Program-made: the position numbers and the translations under genes
Part shown: piece by piece, positions 7,496-16,753 of the stretch
Numbering within the stretch: the first letter of the stretch is position 1
Layout: each line of letters starts with the position of its first letter
Notes under the pieces: generated by a model
The model's database searches: none
What the model was told of the DNA's origin: nothing
Seen by the model: only the letters and a program-made list of their open reading frames with translations
Origin: JAEUKA01 sp035328405
Lineage (GTDB): Bacteria > Myxococcota_A > Polyangia > Palsa-1104 > JAEUJZ01
DNA length: 64,000 bases
Direction: 5' to 3'
Assembly (NCBI GenBank): GCA_035328405.1
Contig: DAOLIT010000028.1
Coordinates: forward strand, 1-64,000

Positions 7496-10400
7496 CTATT
7501 CCTTAAAGTGCTGTGCTGTTTTGTCTGCCGCTTGTTCTGTCCGTGGTGCCAGTTGTTTTGCGGCACTCATGACATTCTTTGCAAACGCCAGGACCTTGGC
7601 CAACCAGTCCTCTCCAATTGGTTCCAGTGGTCCCTCTTTGCCCTCTGTTTGCTCCCACTTGTTGCTGATTTGCGAGCCTTTTCCGGGCTCAAGGAACGCC
7701 AGTTCGCTCTTCTGGTTCTGCGGTTCAAGTGCTTCGCCCTCAGTCTTGAGCCACTCCTCGGTGAGTTCCGCCAAGGCCGTTTCATTTTCCGCAGTTCCCC
7801 TTTGAGTTTTGCCCTGATCTCCGCCCTCATGCAGTGCCCTTGTTTTAAGAATTTCTAACGTCTTTTTCAGGACGTGGGCCAGATCCTGCGGAAGTTGCTT
7901 TGCTGCGACCGCGCGCTGTCCCTGGTTCATCAGTTCCGCCACGTCATTGTGTTGCGAAAGGACATGTAGCCAGGGTTTGAGATCCGACAGTTTCCGTATA
8001 CTACCGGAGTTCCCATCGGGAGTCTTCTCGGGAGTCTTCTCGCCTATCGACAACGCAGCGCCCAAAATCGATGCTCCAACAGAGAGAATGTTCTCACCCG
8101 GAAGGCTCAACAGAGTAGCGGTTGGAGCCGCTTTCAAGATTGTTTCCACCGTTTCCCAGTCTTTCACAAGCGCGCGAGAAGCACTTTTTGGGGCCTCTTT
8201 TTGGGAGAAGGACACCTGCGTTTTTGCAACCCCTTTTTCGGCGCTCTGAACGGTCTCCGTGATCGCATCCAGCACAATTCGCTTGGGAAATGATTCGCTG
8301 CCTTCTTTGGCACTTTTCTCGGTAGTTTCTTTTGCAGTCCCCTTTGGAGTTTCCTTTGCAGCCCCCTTTGGAGTTTCTTTTGCAGTCCCCTTTGGAGTTT
8401 CCTTTGCAGCCCCCTTTGCAGCCCCTTTGGCGGTCCCCTTTGAAGGGTCCGTAGTCGATTTCTGTCCTATTTCTTGGACTACATCTTTCGTTGTTTGTGA
8501 TGTCTTTTCCTTTGACGACGGAGTAGCCGCATCTGTCCCTGTTTTCTGTTGCGTCGTGGGCTGTCCCTTCACAGTCCCCTGTCCCGCCTCTTTGATGGCC
8601 CCCTTTTCGATCTCTTGTGCGAATTTCTTTTCTGCTGTCTGCATCGAGGCATTCACAACACTTTTCGGATCAGGTTTCAGTATTTCGATCGCTCTCGATG
8701 AGGTATCTTTGTATGAATCATCCGCCAGCGACGCCGCAGCCTCCGCGATTGCATCCATTCGCGGAGGCTTTCCTTCCACAATGTCTGCCGTTATTTTCAA
8801 CACCTGCATCGCTGCGACTAGTTCTGGGAGTCGATGAAGTGCCACAATGGGATTTTCCGCGATTGCAATCGCCGAAGATCGAGGCAGATGGCCCGCTTCT
8901 GTTGCAGCAGCAGCAAAGTCCACGATCGGTTGGAGCTTGTTTGGCTCGTGATCTCGTGCAACCCCTATGGTTTCTGTGTCATGGTTCGGGACTTCCTTTT
9001 GAAGCAGTTGAGCGCGCAGTTCGGCTACTTCCAGACTGCTCATGTTCGCTAGTTGGTATCCACGGATGGCATGCGGTGCAATCGATGGGGGCAAAAGGTC
9101 CGCTCTCCCCGCCAGCCCGAGGAGAATGAACAACACAGCCAATTCTGGGCGAGCATCAAAAATCGCTTCCGCAATGTTCCGCAATGGAGCAGAGTGGTTC
9201 CCAGAAAGAACCCCCGCTTGTCCCGCGAGTGCCGCAGAAAGAAGCTGTGGAATCAGCAACGGTCTGTATCTGAGTACATCAAGCAGTCTGTCGCGATGGA
9301 TGGCTTCCAGGAGTGCCAACAGCGACGCTTCCGAGAGACCCGGAATCTCGACCACATTGGATGGTTTGTCTGCATTTGTAATCGACTCCACATCATCCAA
9401 GGAGTGCGAGGGAGGGGGCGCATCGGAAAGGTCTGTGTGCTCTGGATTTGTGGGTTCTGATTCCACCGGAGGGAGGTCATGTCCCAACTCTGCAAGATAC
9501 ATTTGAAGTGCCAGGTAGAACTGCACTTGATAGGGGGTTAGGTGTTCTGGATGACCCGCATCGCTGTCTTGTTCCAGGTTGGTTCGCGCCTGAAAGGCCT
9601 TCAACATGTCTTCCAGTTCAGCGATTGGGTGAGGGGCTCCTGCTGACGCGATCTGGAAAGTATGCAGCATGTCATTGGGAGTCATCCCTTCCCAGATCAT
9701 ATGTGAAAACAGAGACACCAAACGCTCCATGACAACATAGGGGTCCTGCTGCGGCGCTCCTCGCAACAGATGACTCTTGGTGCTTTCTGAGTCCCCAAAC
9801 TTGTCGTCCAAACCGCCGTTTGCGAGCGCCTCGATCTTCGCCAAAAGCTTGGCCGCAGCCTCGACGTTGCCCGGTTTCTGCGATGGAATGGGGCCACTGC
9901 GAGCAACCTCTCCGAAGAGTGAATTCCCGATCCGCTCAGCGGCCTCCTTCGCACTCGAAGTCACGCTTGCAACAGTCTGTTTTGGCTCAGCGCGCTGGAC
10001 TTCCACCTTCTTCTGTTTGTCGTGCGCGAAAGCATCATTTTGTCGGTCCCGCCATCGCTGTTTCCGGCTGTGGGGTTCGCGATCATCCGCGCTGGACTCT
10101 GCTGCTTCCTGTTCGTGTTGTGCTGCACGGGACTCTGTATGTTGCGGTTGTTTGTCGTCTTCCGGGGATTCTGTTTCCTGCTGTTCGGTACGCTTCCTGG
10201 ACACTCTCTTTGTGCCACGTTGTCTGACAGCTTCTTCGGTCGGTGAGATGAGCCTCATCACAAGACTTGATGCGGTCTTGGCGTCTTCTGAATTCTCGCG
10301 CCAAATCGGCTCTGAGTTTTTCTGGCTTCGTTCGGAATCTCGTTCGGAATCCTGCTCAGAATCTCGTTCGGAATCCTCGTGAGTCTCCCTTCCCAAATCT

Positions 10401-13400
10401 TTGTGAGACTTTTCCATCGAGGCTTTTTCCGCGTCTTTTTTGGAGTCTTTTTTGGAGACTCGTTCGGAATCCTTTTCTGAATCCCTTTCGGACTCATCCT
10501 CGTCGTCCAGATCGTTCTCTGTATCCAGTGAGTTCGTCTTTGGTGGCGGTCCAATTTCAACCTGCGTCCCATGCACACGAGTTGTCACGCCAGTCATTGA
10601 ATTGCGGAGTCCTGTTGAAGAAACCTCGGAACCGAAACTGTGAATGCCAGGCCCGCCCCCAAAGGTTCCGACTCCTCCAGTGATTCCCATGAGTCGAATC
10701 CCCTTGAGCGCATTGATAAGGACCTTGAGGGCATTCACAACGACCCCGTTCATGGCTGTGAGGTTCAGACCGGACGGCGTTTGCAACGACATTCCAGCCA
10801 AACTGGATAAGGTCATCCGTCCCAGACTTTGGTAGCTCGAACTTTTCTGCGAGCGGACCCACAACTTTTCGACGTCGATTTTCAGTTCACGACACTTGAT
10901 GGTGATGGTGTCGCCGTGTTGTTCGATGCTGGCTTTGTGGTCTCCGTTTGCCGTCTCAATGCGGATGCCCTGTGGTCCCACGAGCACGGCGTGGCTGGCC
11001 TTGTGTGAAGGACAATCGATTTCCAAAGCAGCCCCACTCCCAGAGTCCATTCCAAACCGACAGTGGGAAGGAACGAGAGGTTCTCCTTGGGTCTCCGATC
11101 CGGGCCTGGGCAACGGAGGTAGTTCAGGCGGGGATTTGTCGTTGTTTTCTTCGCCTGTATCCTCGAAATCCTTGTCGCTGTCCTTGTCTCTGTCCTTTCC
11201 CCTGTCCTTGCCCCTGTCCTTGTTTCTGCTCTCGTCTCTGCTCTCGTCTCTGCTCTCGTCTCTGTCCTTGCCTCTTGGTATGTCGTTGGCAGCGAAACTC
11301 GGTACAGCATAGGGGTACTTTTCATCACCGATATCGCCCCATCCTTGATCGTACAAACCCCGTCTACTCGCTTGCTGGGGATTGTTTTTGCGGTTCGGTG
11401 TGCGTGCTCGTTCTGCGACGATGACATCCGCGTCAAATTCCGACTGTGGTTTTTCATCCAATTCGTGCGCAAGGAGTCCGTCCGCCTTCCGCATTCTGGC
11501 ATTTTCGGATACGCGGGCATGCTTTTCTGTCCGCAGCATTTTTGTAGAGTGGAGTGTTTCTTTCGTGTCCGTTTCGTGAAGCGATTGTTCTGTCTTTGCG
11601 AGTTCCTGCAATTCTCGTTTGGCCTGTTCAGCGACGATCTTCCGCAGATTCCTCACAACCCAACGCGGAGTTTTTGCGGTGATGTCTGTTTTTCTTCCAA
11701 CTTGGGGGACCGACTCCTGTGGGCCTCTGATGTGGTTTGCTTTTGGACTCTGTTTTGCATTTTTCTTCAAAAATTTCGCAGAGATGTTGTGCATGGCTGC
11801 GGCGTGCTTGGCCTGCGCTTTCAGGAGTGTCATCGTAATCACTTGGTCTGGAAGGCTTGCAGTAGGTCCGGGGACCTGTGCCTCAGCTTTCATGCCGCCC
11901 CCCATTCCTCCTGGCATGAGCGAAAGGAGTCCGGCTACCCCCGCCTTGCACTTGATCTCAAGCGCCTTGCTCAAAGCGAGCGTAGCCCTCTGGATGGCCA
12001 AATCCACCTTGGGACTGATCGGGGGAATCGACTTCTGTTCAATGCCGCTTTGGTACATGCGCAGAAACTGCATGGTGCTGTACCGTTGCCTTTGTATCTT
12101 GTATTCGGGCACGTCCTTGTCATACGTCAGTTTGTGTGTGACGCCGTTTGTGAAGTCGTGCCCGATCATGAGCTGGTTCCCCTGATTGCGCGACGGTATC
12201 GTCGCCATGGGTCGCCAGTCCAGATAACGACCCAGATCGGCTCTGTCGAAGTAGAGACTGACCTGTACGTGCTCCTTTCGATATGCAGGATAGAAGTACT
12301 GTCCAGGTTGAAAATTGGGAATGAAAGGGGTCTTGACGAGCTGGCAACCGAACACCGGCAATTGAATTTGATAGTACTGCTGGCTACCAATAATCGTTGA
12401 GGCGTTTTCCCACGTTTGTGTTCCCGGCATGCCCATCATGGAATACACAATCCCTTCGACTTCCAGCGGATATCGGGGCTTCACATAGCTTGGTAAGGAG
12501 GGCTCTGTATCGCGGCCTGTTTTCAGAAAAACCGCCAAGGAACACGCAAACAGTCCCGTGCTTTTTGCGGACATCCTGGGCATCACATCGGTTTCGACGG
12601 TCTTGGCTTCAAACACCATGCGGGCGACGCGGTTGACTCGTCTGGCTGCTTTGGGAATCACAAATTCGTGGTTCGGAAAATCAAGGGGGTCCAAGTTGAA
12701 ATCAAGACCCACACCCGGTGGAAAAGGCCTGGAAGGGAAGCGGCGAAAGTAGAGCAAAAACGCAGGAGATGGCTGGGAAAAGGTGGCCAACCGTTTGATG
12801 TATTCCATGGCAAAGTTCAACGGAACCGGCGTGGGAAACCACCTGTCTTGCTTCAGGGGAGAAAGCGCCTGCAAATTCAGTACGGCTTGGGTACTCGCCA
12901 CGCGCGCGGAGTCATTCCTAAGTCGCTCCTCATAAAAGCGTCCCATGGTTCCCGTTGTGACGATTTTCGCGATGTCTCTTGCAAAAATCTGGAACGGTTT
13001 GGGACGACGGGGGCGCTCCTGGATGACGTAGATGTTCTGTGAGTAATCGTAGGTCAGGGTGTGCTCCATCTCGTCGAGCCGCCAGACCAACCAGTCATAA
13101 AAACTCGCGCGCTCGGTAACGGAGTGTTGCCGATTCAGATTGAGGAAAATCTGGTCTTGTGGAAGCGAAAGGGGGATGCTTTTCACCTTCACGTTGATGA
13201 GCAAATTGGCGTTCTTTTTGATCACCTGGGACATTGATGTGTTCGTGTACAGCTCAATGGGAAAATGTTGCTTCCACAAAGCTTGCGCGGGGTCGCAAAA
13301 CTCAATCGCATATTCACGGACAGAGACGATTAGATCATTGGCTTCGCGGCTTGTATGTTGACAGACCGTGTGCGAGGTGATGACCGCCGTAAGCAGCATC

Positions 13401-14425
13401 TCGATGGGAACCAAAGGGCCGTTCGGTGAAAGTCCTGGTTCCAGCAGTTGCGGGATTCCCACCATGGCAGGAACCGGCGCAACAATCGGAACCAATTTCG
13501 GGGGAAGGACCCCCGGAGGCGCAACATTCTGGAAAGACTTCAATGCGACGCTGATGTCAGGGGGGGGAATCGGTCTTGCGAGTTGTTCCAGAAGTACCTG
13601 TCTCTCTTTCAAGAGCTGCGCTTGCCCGGCGGCATTGCCGGCCAACTGGGCTTGGATCAGTTGGGTCGCAGCAGCGATGGTTTCAGGGGGTTGAGGAACG
13701 ACCAGCAAAAGGGAGAGATTTCCCGAAAGAGACGCGGCCTGTTCCTGCATGAGCAGCAGCGCACGTTGATTCTGAAGTAGACTCTGCTGAAGGATTGCCC
13801 GTTGCTGCTGAATGGCCGCCGCAACTGCCGCTGGAAGTCCTTGAAGAGCCTGGAGTGCCTGTGCAATCGCCGGACTGATGGGCACGACGACGGGCATCGT
13901 GGGAATCGCTCCGACAATTTGAGGAACCATTTCAAGGGTTAAAGGGGGCACGGCTTTCAGATCGTTGTACACAGGACGCAAACACAGTTTGAGCATCAAG
14001 ATGTTGTTGCCCGCAAACGCCTTGGCTACTTTGTCGGTATCCTTGATGTCGCCAAGGAGTTTTGTGTCGGACATCCGAAAACGCATCCGCCCCGTGAAAC
14101 CATGGGTGGCCATGTCAAGAGAGAGGTGTGTGATGTTGTGTCCTTCAATCTTAATGGGAGGAAGTTGTCCCAAAAAAGGGGGCATGATGGGACTGCCCGG
14201 CTTCACCGCACCGGGCGGCGGTTTGTGGGGAGGCTTCGTTGCCAAGTCGATGTTATCGAGTTCCGTGAGTACAAGCGGAACGGGCGGGGGTGCAGGCAAC
14301 ACTGCCGGAGGAACCACTTGCACAATTTCAAACACAAAACTCAGCTGTTCGTGAAATGTAGGGGTCTCTTTGGCCAGCTCTTCTTCGAGGGTATCTGGCT
14401 CTTGTCCGGGGTGTTTACGATCCAT
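7496..14425 (-). CDS. vgrG: Giant VgrG-like T6SS spike protein with long linkers and C-terminal extension
   Basis: The protein is 2,309 residues, about three times a usual VgrG. A Pro-rich N-terminus (about 30-80) leads into a gp27-like part (to about 650) with a Gln/Ala-rich helical insertion (about 185-270). A beta segment at about 655-780 (VEGIVYSMMGMPG... to NGVTHKLTYDKD) fits the gp5/OB region. A charged Arg/Asp/Glu/Ser linker (about 1050-1090) precedes a beta-rich block (about 1120-1290; DTITIKCRELKIDVEKLWV) that looks like the needle helix. Then come a Ser/Asp/Glu/Arg repeat (about 1295-1375), helical domains, a Lys-Gly-Thr/Ala repeat (about 1995-2033) and a helical end with no recognised toxin motif. 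The ATG at 14425 has GGAG upstream and overlaps tssE by 11 bp. Its place between tssE and tssF and its co-location with a PAAR-like tip support a spike. I could not prove homology. Confidence 0.6.
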   Translation of the reverse strand: MDRKHPGQEPDTLEEELAKETPTFHEQLSFVFEIVQVVPPAVLPAPPPVPLVLTELDNIDLATKPPHKPPPGAVKPGSPIMPPFLGQLPPIKIEGHNITHLSLDMATHGFTGRMRFRMSDTKLLGDIKDTDKVAKAFAGNNILMLKLCLRPVYNDLKAVPPLTLEMVPQIVGAIPTMPVVVPISPAIAQALQALQGLPAAVAAAIQQQRAILQQSLLQNQRALLLMQEQAASLSGNLSLLLVVPQPPETIAAATQLIQAQLAGNAAGQAQLLKERQVLLEQLARPIPPPDISVALKSFQNVAPPGVLPPKLVPIVAPVPAMVGIPQLLEPGLSPNGPLVPIEMLLTAVITSHTVCQHTSREANDLIVSVREYAIEFCDPAQALWKQHFPIELYTNTSMSQVIKKNANLLINVKVKSIPLSLPQDQIFLNLNRQHSVTERASFYDWLVWRLDEMEHTLTYDYSQNIYVIQERPRRPKPFQIFARDIAKIVTTGTMGRFYEERLRNDSARVASTQAVLNLQALSPLKQDRWFPTPVPLNFAMEYIKRLATFSQPSPAFLLYFRRFPSRPFPPGVGLDFNLDPLDFPNHEFVIPKAARRVNRVARMVFEAKTVETDVMPRMSAKSTGLFACSLAVFLKTGRDTEPSLPSYVKPRYPLEVEGIVYSMMGMPGTQTWENASTIIGSQQYYQIQLPVFGCQLVKTPFIPNFQPGQYFYPAYRKEHVQVSLYFDRADLGRYLDWRPMATIPSRNQGNQLMIGHDFTNGVTHKLTYDKDVPEYKIQRQRYSTMQFLRMYQSGIEQKSIPPISPKVDLAIQRATLALSKALEIKCKAGVAGLLSLMPGGMGGGMKAEAQVPGPTASLPDQVITMTLLKAQAKHAAAMHNISAKFLKKNAKQSPKANHIRGPQESVPQVGRKTDITAKTPRWVVRNLRKIVAEQAKRELQELAKTEQSLHETDTKETLHSTKMLRTEKHARVSENARMRKADGLLAHELDEKPQSEFDADVIVAERARTPNRKNNPQQASRRGLYDQGWGDIGDEKYPYAVPSFAANDIPRGKDRDESRDESRDESRNKDRGKDRGKDRDKDSDKDFEDTGEENNDKSPPELPPLPRPGSETQGEPLVPSHCRFGMDSGSGAALEIDCPSHKASHAVLVGPQGIRIETANGDHKASIEQHGDTITIKCRELKIDVEKLWVRSQKSSSYQSLGRMTLSSLAGMSLQTPSGLNLTAMNGVVVNALKVLINALKGIRLMGITGGVGTFGGGPGIHSFGSEVSSTGLRNSMTGVTTRVHGTQVEIGPPPKTNSLDTENDLDDEDESERDSEKDSERVSKKDSKKDAEKASMEKSHKDLGRETHEDSERDSEQDSERDSERSQKNSEPIWRENSEDAKTASSLVMRLISPTEEAVRQRGTKRVSRKRTEQQETESPEDDKQPQHTESRAAQHEQEAAESSADDREPHSRKQRWRDRQNDAFAHDKQKKVEVQRAEPKQTVASVTSSAKEAAERIGNSLFGEVARSGPIPSQKPGNVEAAAKLLAKIEALANGGLDDKFGDSESTKSHLLRGAPQQDPYVVMERLVSLFSHMIWEGMTPNDMLHTFQIASAGAPHPIAELEDMLKAFQARTNLEQDSDAGHPEHLTPYQVQFYLALQMYLAELGHDLPPVESEPTNPEHTDLSDAPPPSHSLDDVESITNADKPSNVVEIPGLSEASLLALLEAIHRDRLLDVLRYRPLLIPQLLSAALAGQAGVLSGNHSAPLRNIAEAIFDARPELAVLFILLGLAGRADLLPPSIAPHAIRGYQLANMSSLEVAELRAQLLQKEVPNHDTETIGVARDHEPNKLQPIVDFAAAATEAGHLPRSSAIAIAENPIVALHRLPELVAAMQVLKITADIVEGKPPRMDAIAEAAASLADDSYKDTSSRAIEILKPDPKSVVNASMQTAEKKFAQEIEKGAIKEAGQGTVKGQPTTQQKTGTDAATPSSKEKTSQTTKDVVQEIGQKSTTDPSKGTAKGAAKGAAKETPKGTAKETPKGAAKETPKGTAKETTEKSAKEGSESFPKRIVLDAITETVQSAEKGVAKTQVSFSQKEAPKSASRALVKDWETVETILKAAPTATLLSLPGENILSVGASILGAALSIGEKTPEKTPDGNSGSIRKLSDLKPWLHVLSQHNDVAELMNQGQRAVAAKQLPQDLAHVLKKTLEILKTRALHEGGDQGKTQRGTAENETALAELTEEWLKTEGEALEPQNQKSELAFLEPGKGSQISNKWEQTEGKEGPLEPIGEDWLAKVLAFAKNVMSAAKQLAPRTEQAADKTAQHFKE
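8327..8442. repeat. 24-bp tandem repeat inside the VgrG-like gene
   Basis: A 24-bp unit built on GGAGTTTCCTTTGCAGCCCC recurs about four to five times with small changes. It encodes repeating Lys-Gly-Thr/Ala-Ala-Lys-Glu-Thr-Pro octapeptides at about residues 1995-2033, a basic flexible linker before the last ~280 residues. Confidence 0.8.
10310..10500. repeat. Degenerate Ser/Asp/Glu/Arg-coding repeat in the VgrG-like gene
   Basis: Short units like TCGTTCGGAATC recur, encoding Asp-Ser-Glu-Arg runs mixed with Lys-Asp-Ser. It forms a highly charged linker just after the needle-like beta block. Confidence 0.65.
11160..11275. repeat. 6/12-bp repeat coding a charged linker in the VgrG-like gene
   Basis: Units such as CTCGTCTCTGCT (12 bp) and CTGTCCTTGCCC repeat, encoding Asp-Glu-Ser-Arg and Gly-Lys-Asp-Arg runs at about residues 1050-1090. 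It separates the OB-like and needle-like parts. Confidence 0.75.
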
Positions 14426-14801
14426 GCACAAGCTCCACAGTCACACTCCCGCTAGGTGTATGAAAGCGAATGAGCAACTGACAGGGGAACCCCCAATAGC
14501 TAGACAGGATGGTGCCTTGCAGCTCAATGTAAAGCCGAAGTGTGTTGTCTCTGCCGTGTACTTTTAGACTGTTCACGCGCAACCTGGGTTCGTACGTTGC
14601 GATGGTGTCGTTGATTTCACGCAGAAGAGTCTGTGTGGCGGCACTTCCGCCCGATTCCTTCAAGTAGTCTGCGGTGCCAAAGCTGTGAAGGAGTGAACCA
14701 AAGCCCCGGCGCGCATTGAGCACATGGTCTAGATTCCGCACCACGCTTTGTGCCTCTGTATCCTTGGGTGCGTCCGGCAAAAAGCGATTCAAAAACGACA
14801 C
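14415..14801 (-). CDS. tssE: T6SS baseplate protein TssE (gp25-like)
   Basis: TssE is the gp25-like baseplate component that nucleates sheath assembly. The 128-residue protein has the expected layout: SVVRNLDHVLNARRGFGSLL near the start, then a variable GTADYLKES loop, and YEPRLRVNSLKVHG, which matches the gp25 YEPRL signature. The C-terminal beta strands follow. It starts at GTG 14801 with a GGGGGAG site, 30 nt after tssK, and its stop lies inside the start of the VgrG-like gene. Confidence 0.88.
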   Translation of the reverse strand: MSFLNRFLPDAPKDTEAQSVVRNLDHVLNARRGFGSLLHSFGTADYLKESGGSAATQTLLREINDTIATYEPRLRVNSLKVHGRDNTLRLYIELQGTILSSYWGFPCQLLIRFHTPSGSVTVELVHGS

Positions 14802-14831
14802 GGTTTCTCCCCCTCATCATTCAGTGAAAAC

Positions 14832-16076
14832 CTAGCGCCAGAACAGAAATGCGTTGGCTTTTTCAAGAACCGGGTGGACGTAGAAAGCGACAGCAGACTC
14901 GCGCAGAACGTGGTTCCATTCTTCGCCCCCTTGCAACAAATAAAAATCGACCTCTGGGCCAAAAGTATGTTGAAAAGGGGGTCTTTCCATATGTTTGAAA
15001 GGGACACCCCGCAACACCAAACGGTGTACGAGCGCAAGGCGGGACGTACACGACACTTTGACCTCGGCCAGATCAATCCGTTCATGCAAGGTCGCGCGTT
15101 GGATCAACAGGTAAACTTCTTGGGAGTCCTTCACTTCTTCGGGAAGACCGCTCAGCGAAAACAGACCATTGTTCTTGACGAAGCGCAGATGTGTCGATCG
15201 CGTGTACACCGGACGCAAATGTCGATTCAGTTCTGATAGCAAACTGAAAAACGAAATAGCCAATTCGTCGTGTCGATAAGGAAAAGAAGGATGATCTGGA
15301 ACGACTTCATGAAAAGTACAGAGTTCCAAAAGGAGCCTGCGCAGAACAACAAACAGGTCGTATGGATGCAAAGGAACGTGGTGCTTTAGATCAGCCAGCG
15401 TGGACAAGGTTTCGTACAAAAGGGCCAGACAGCGACGCATCGCTTGCAAGCGTTCGGGACGCAAAAACGTGTCTTGAAGCTGGGCCACCATTTGCGGTTC
15501 CAGATTGGTCAAACGGGTTTCAAGATCCGACAGGGGTTGAAACAAATATGGGGTCGTGTTCACTTGCAAAAATGGGGGAACGTAGGTATTTGCGAGTTTC
15601 CAACTTCCGTCGGCTTCTTTGCGAAAATCGCCCAGTTTCAGCGAGCCGACAGCGCGTTCGTGTTTGTCGCTGATGCTTAAGTAGGCGCGGTGCAGGACAC
15701 GCTCCACGACGCGAGGATCGGAATCGTAGGTGCGGTTCCCCTCGCGGCCCAGCTCCTCATCTGTGATGTGAACATAGACAGGGAGGTAGGTCGCTGAAGT
15801 GGCCTTGAGAGAGAGGGGAGATACGATCGCATTGCCCGGCACACTCACGATCTGTCCATCTGGAAGGAGGATCGTGAGTGCGCTCAAACTCAACACCCCG
15901 TCTTCCAGCAGGGGTTCAGAAAAGGACAGTTCCGCCACCCCGTAACAGGGGCGTCCCAAAAAGCGCGTACGGAGGTCGGCCTGCGCAAAGGAGGTCGCTT
16001 GTTGGGCACGCAAGTGTTCGGGCAACACAGTCTGCCCAAGAAACCAACGAACAGGGGCGATTTTGAGGTGGCTCAT
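14832..16076 (-). CDS. tssK: T6SS baseplate-membrane connector TssK (ImpJ/VasE family)
   Basis: TssK is the trimeric adaptor that ties the baseplate to TssL/TssM. The 414-residue protein begins with PVRWFLGQTVLPEHLRAQQ, equivalent to the VxWxEGMLLxPQHFQ signature of the family. It continues with the shell domain (ELSFSEPLLEDGVLSL...LLPDGQIV), a helical middle (about 195-280) and a C-terminal receptor-like domain (VDFYLLQGGEEWNHVL...FYVHP). The open frame extends to a GTG at 16109 inside the previous gene. The ATG at 16076, 8 nt after that gene's stop, gives the family N-terminus. No clear ribosome site is visible, so translation is probably coupled. Confidence 0.85.
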   Translation of the reverse strand: MSHLKIAPVRWFLGQTVLPEHLRAQQATSFAQADLRTRFLGRPCYGVAELSFSEPLLEDGVLSLSALTILLPDGQIVSVPGNAIVSPLSLKATSATYLPVYVHITDEELGREGNRTYDSDPRVVERVLHRAYLSISDKHERAVGSLKLGDFRKEADGSWKLANTYVPPFLQVNTTPYLFQPLSDLETRLTNLEPQMVAQLQDTFLRPERLQAMRRCLALLYETLSTLADLKHHVPLHPYDLFVVLRRLLLELCTFHEVVPDHPSFPYRHDELAISFFSLLSELNRHLRPVYTRSTHLRFVKNNGLFSLSGLPEEVKDSQEVYLLIQRATLHERIDLAEVKVSCTSRLALVHRLVLRGVPFKHMERPPFQHTFGPEVDFYLLQGGEEWNHVLRESAVAFYVHPVLEKANAFLFWR

Positions 16077-16084
16077 GGCGATGG

Positions 16085-16705
16085 CTACGTGGGGTTTGTG
16101 CGGCCCCACATCTTGGTGATCGGTGCCTTGTCTTTCGCAGCCAAGATGATCGACTGATTCAGACCTGCGGGGACGATCTTGATCGAAAACGCATAGAAAG
16201 AGTTGTCTTGGATAGACAGGTCGTCATTGTCGTTGAGGTCGATCGCCAGCTCGCGGTCCCCTTCCTTTAAGACTTTGCCTTTCAAGAGTGGTGCATCAAA
16301 GCATGCATAGTATTTCTTGGCTGTTGAGAGTGGATCGTATTCAAAGACTTTCACTGCAAAGTCTACACTGATATCTGTCAGACTTGCGTACAACAGATTG
16401 ACCAGCGTCTGTTTGAGCATAATGGGAACAAGTCCCTCTAGGATAATGGGATCAGTCGCTCCCAAGTCCCAGCGCACTCGCGTCAACAGAGCCACCGCAT
16501 TGACCTGCCCAGCGGTCTCGGCCCCACCCGCTCCCGCCGCCGCTGCTGGCGCCGCCGCAGCCAGACTCGGATCTTTGCAGGCGATGATGAAGGGGGTGAC
16601 GATCAGTGACAAATCAAATTTGGCCATATAACCAAATGGTGCGCGCGAGTTGGGTTTGTGATTGATTGCTTGTTCGGGTGACAGTCGTTTGTCAAATACA
16701 AACAT
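16085..16705 (-). CDS. IglC/Hcp-like tube protein candidate
   Basis: The 206-residue protein sits between tssC and tssK, the position of hcp or iglC in many T6SS loci. It lacks usual Hcp landmarks but resembles Francisella IglC in length (about 210) and in layout: a variable Ala/Gly-rich insert (about 48-66), a helix before the second strand set (LVNLLYASLTDISVDFAVKVFEYDP), and the end segment FYAFSIKIVPAGLNQSI, similar to the AFSISIEPTEL region of IglC as I remember it. A strong AAGGAG site 7 nt before ATG 16705 implies high expression, as expected for a tube subunit. No other Hcp candidate is in the unit. It could instead be an unrelated T6SS accessory. Confidence 0.5.
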   Translation of the reverse strand: MFVFDKRLSPEQAINHKPNSRAPFGYMAKFDLSLIVTPFIIACKDPSLAAAAPAAAAGAGGAETAGQVNAVALLTRVRWDLGATDPIILEGLVPIMLKQTLVNLLYASLTDISVDFAVKVFEYDPLSTAKKYYACFDAPLLKGKVLKEGDRELAIDLNDNDDLSIQDNSFYAFSIKIVPAGLNQSIILAAKDKAPITKMWGRTNPT

Positions 16706-16753
16706 GTGTGTTCTCCTTCGTTGTGCTTGTACGTCTGCAAGAAAAGGGAGTCG

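Noticed and set aside
8327..8442. Regular repeats considered as a CRISPR array
   Set aside because: The repeats are head-to-tail without unique spacers and lie in frame inside a coding gene.
8259..8837. 192-codon plus-strand frame with hydrophobic Val-Ser-Phe-Ala repeats
   Set aside because: It is the reverse complement of the Lys-Gly-Thr/Ala repeat in the VgrG-like gene, so the apparent membrane repeats are a shadow.
11345..12400. 351-codon plus-strand open frame opposite the VgrG-like gene
   Set aside because: It is antisense to the much larger coding frame, has Cys/Phe-rich unnatural composition and no family features.
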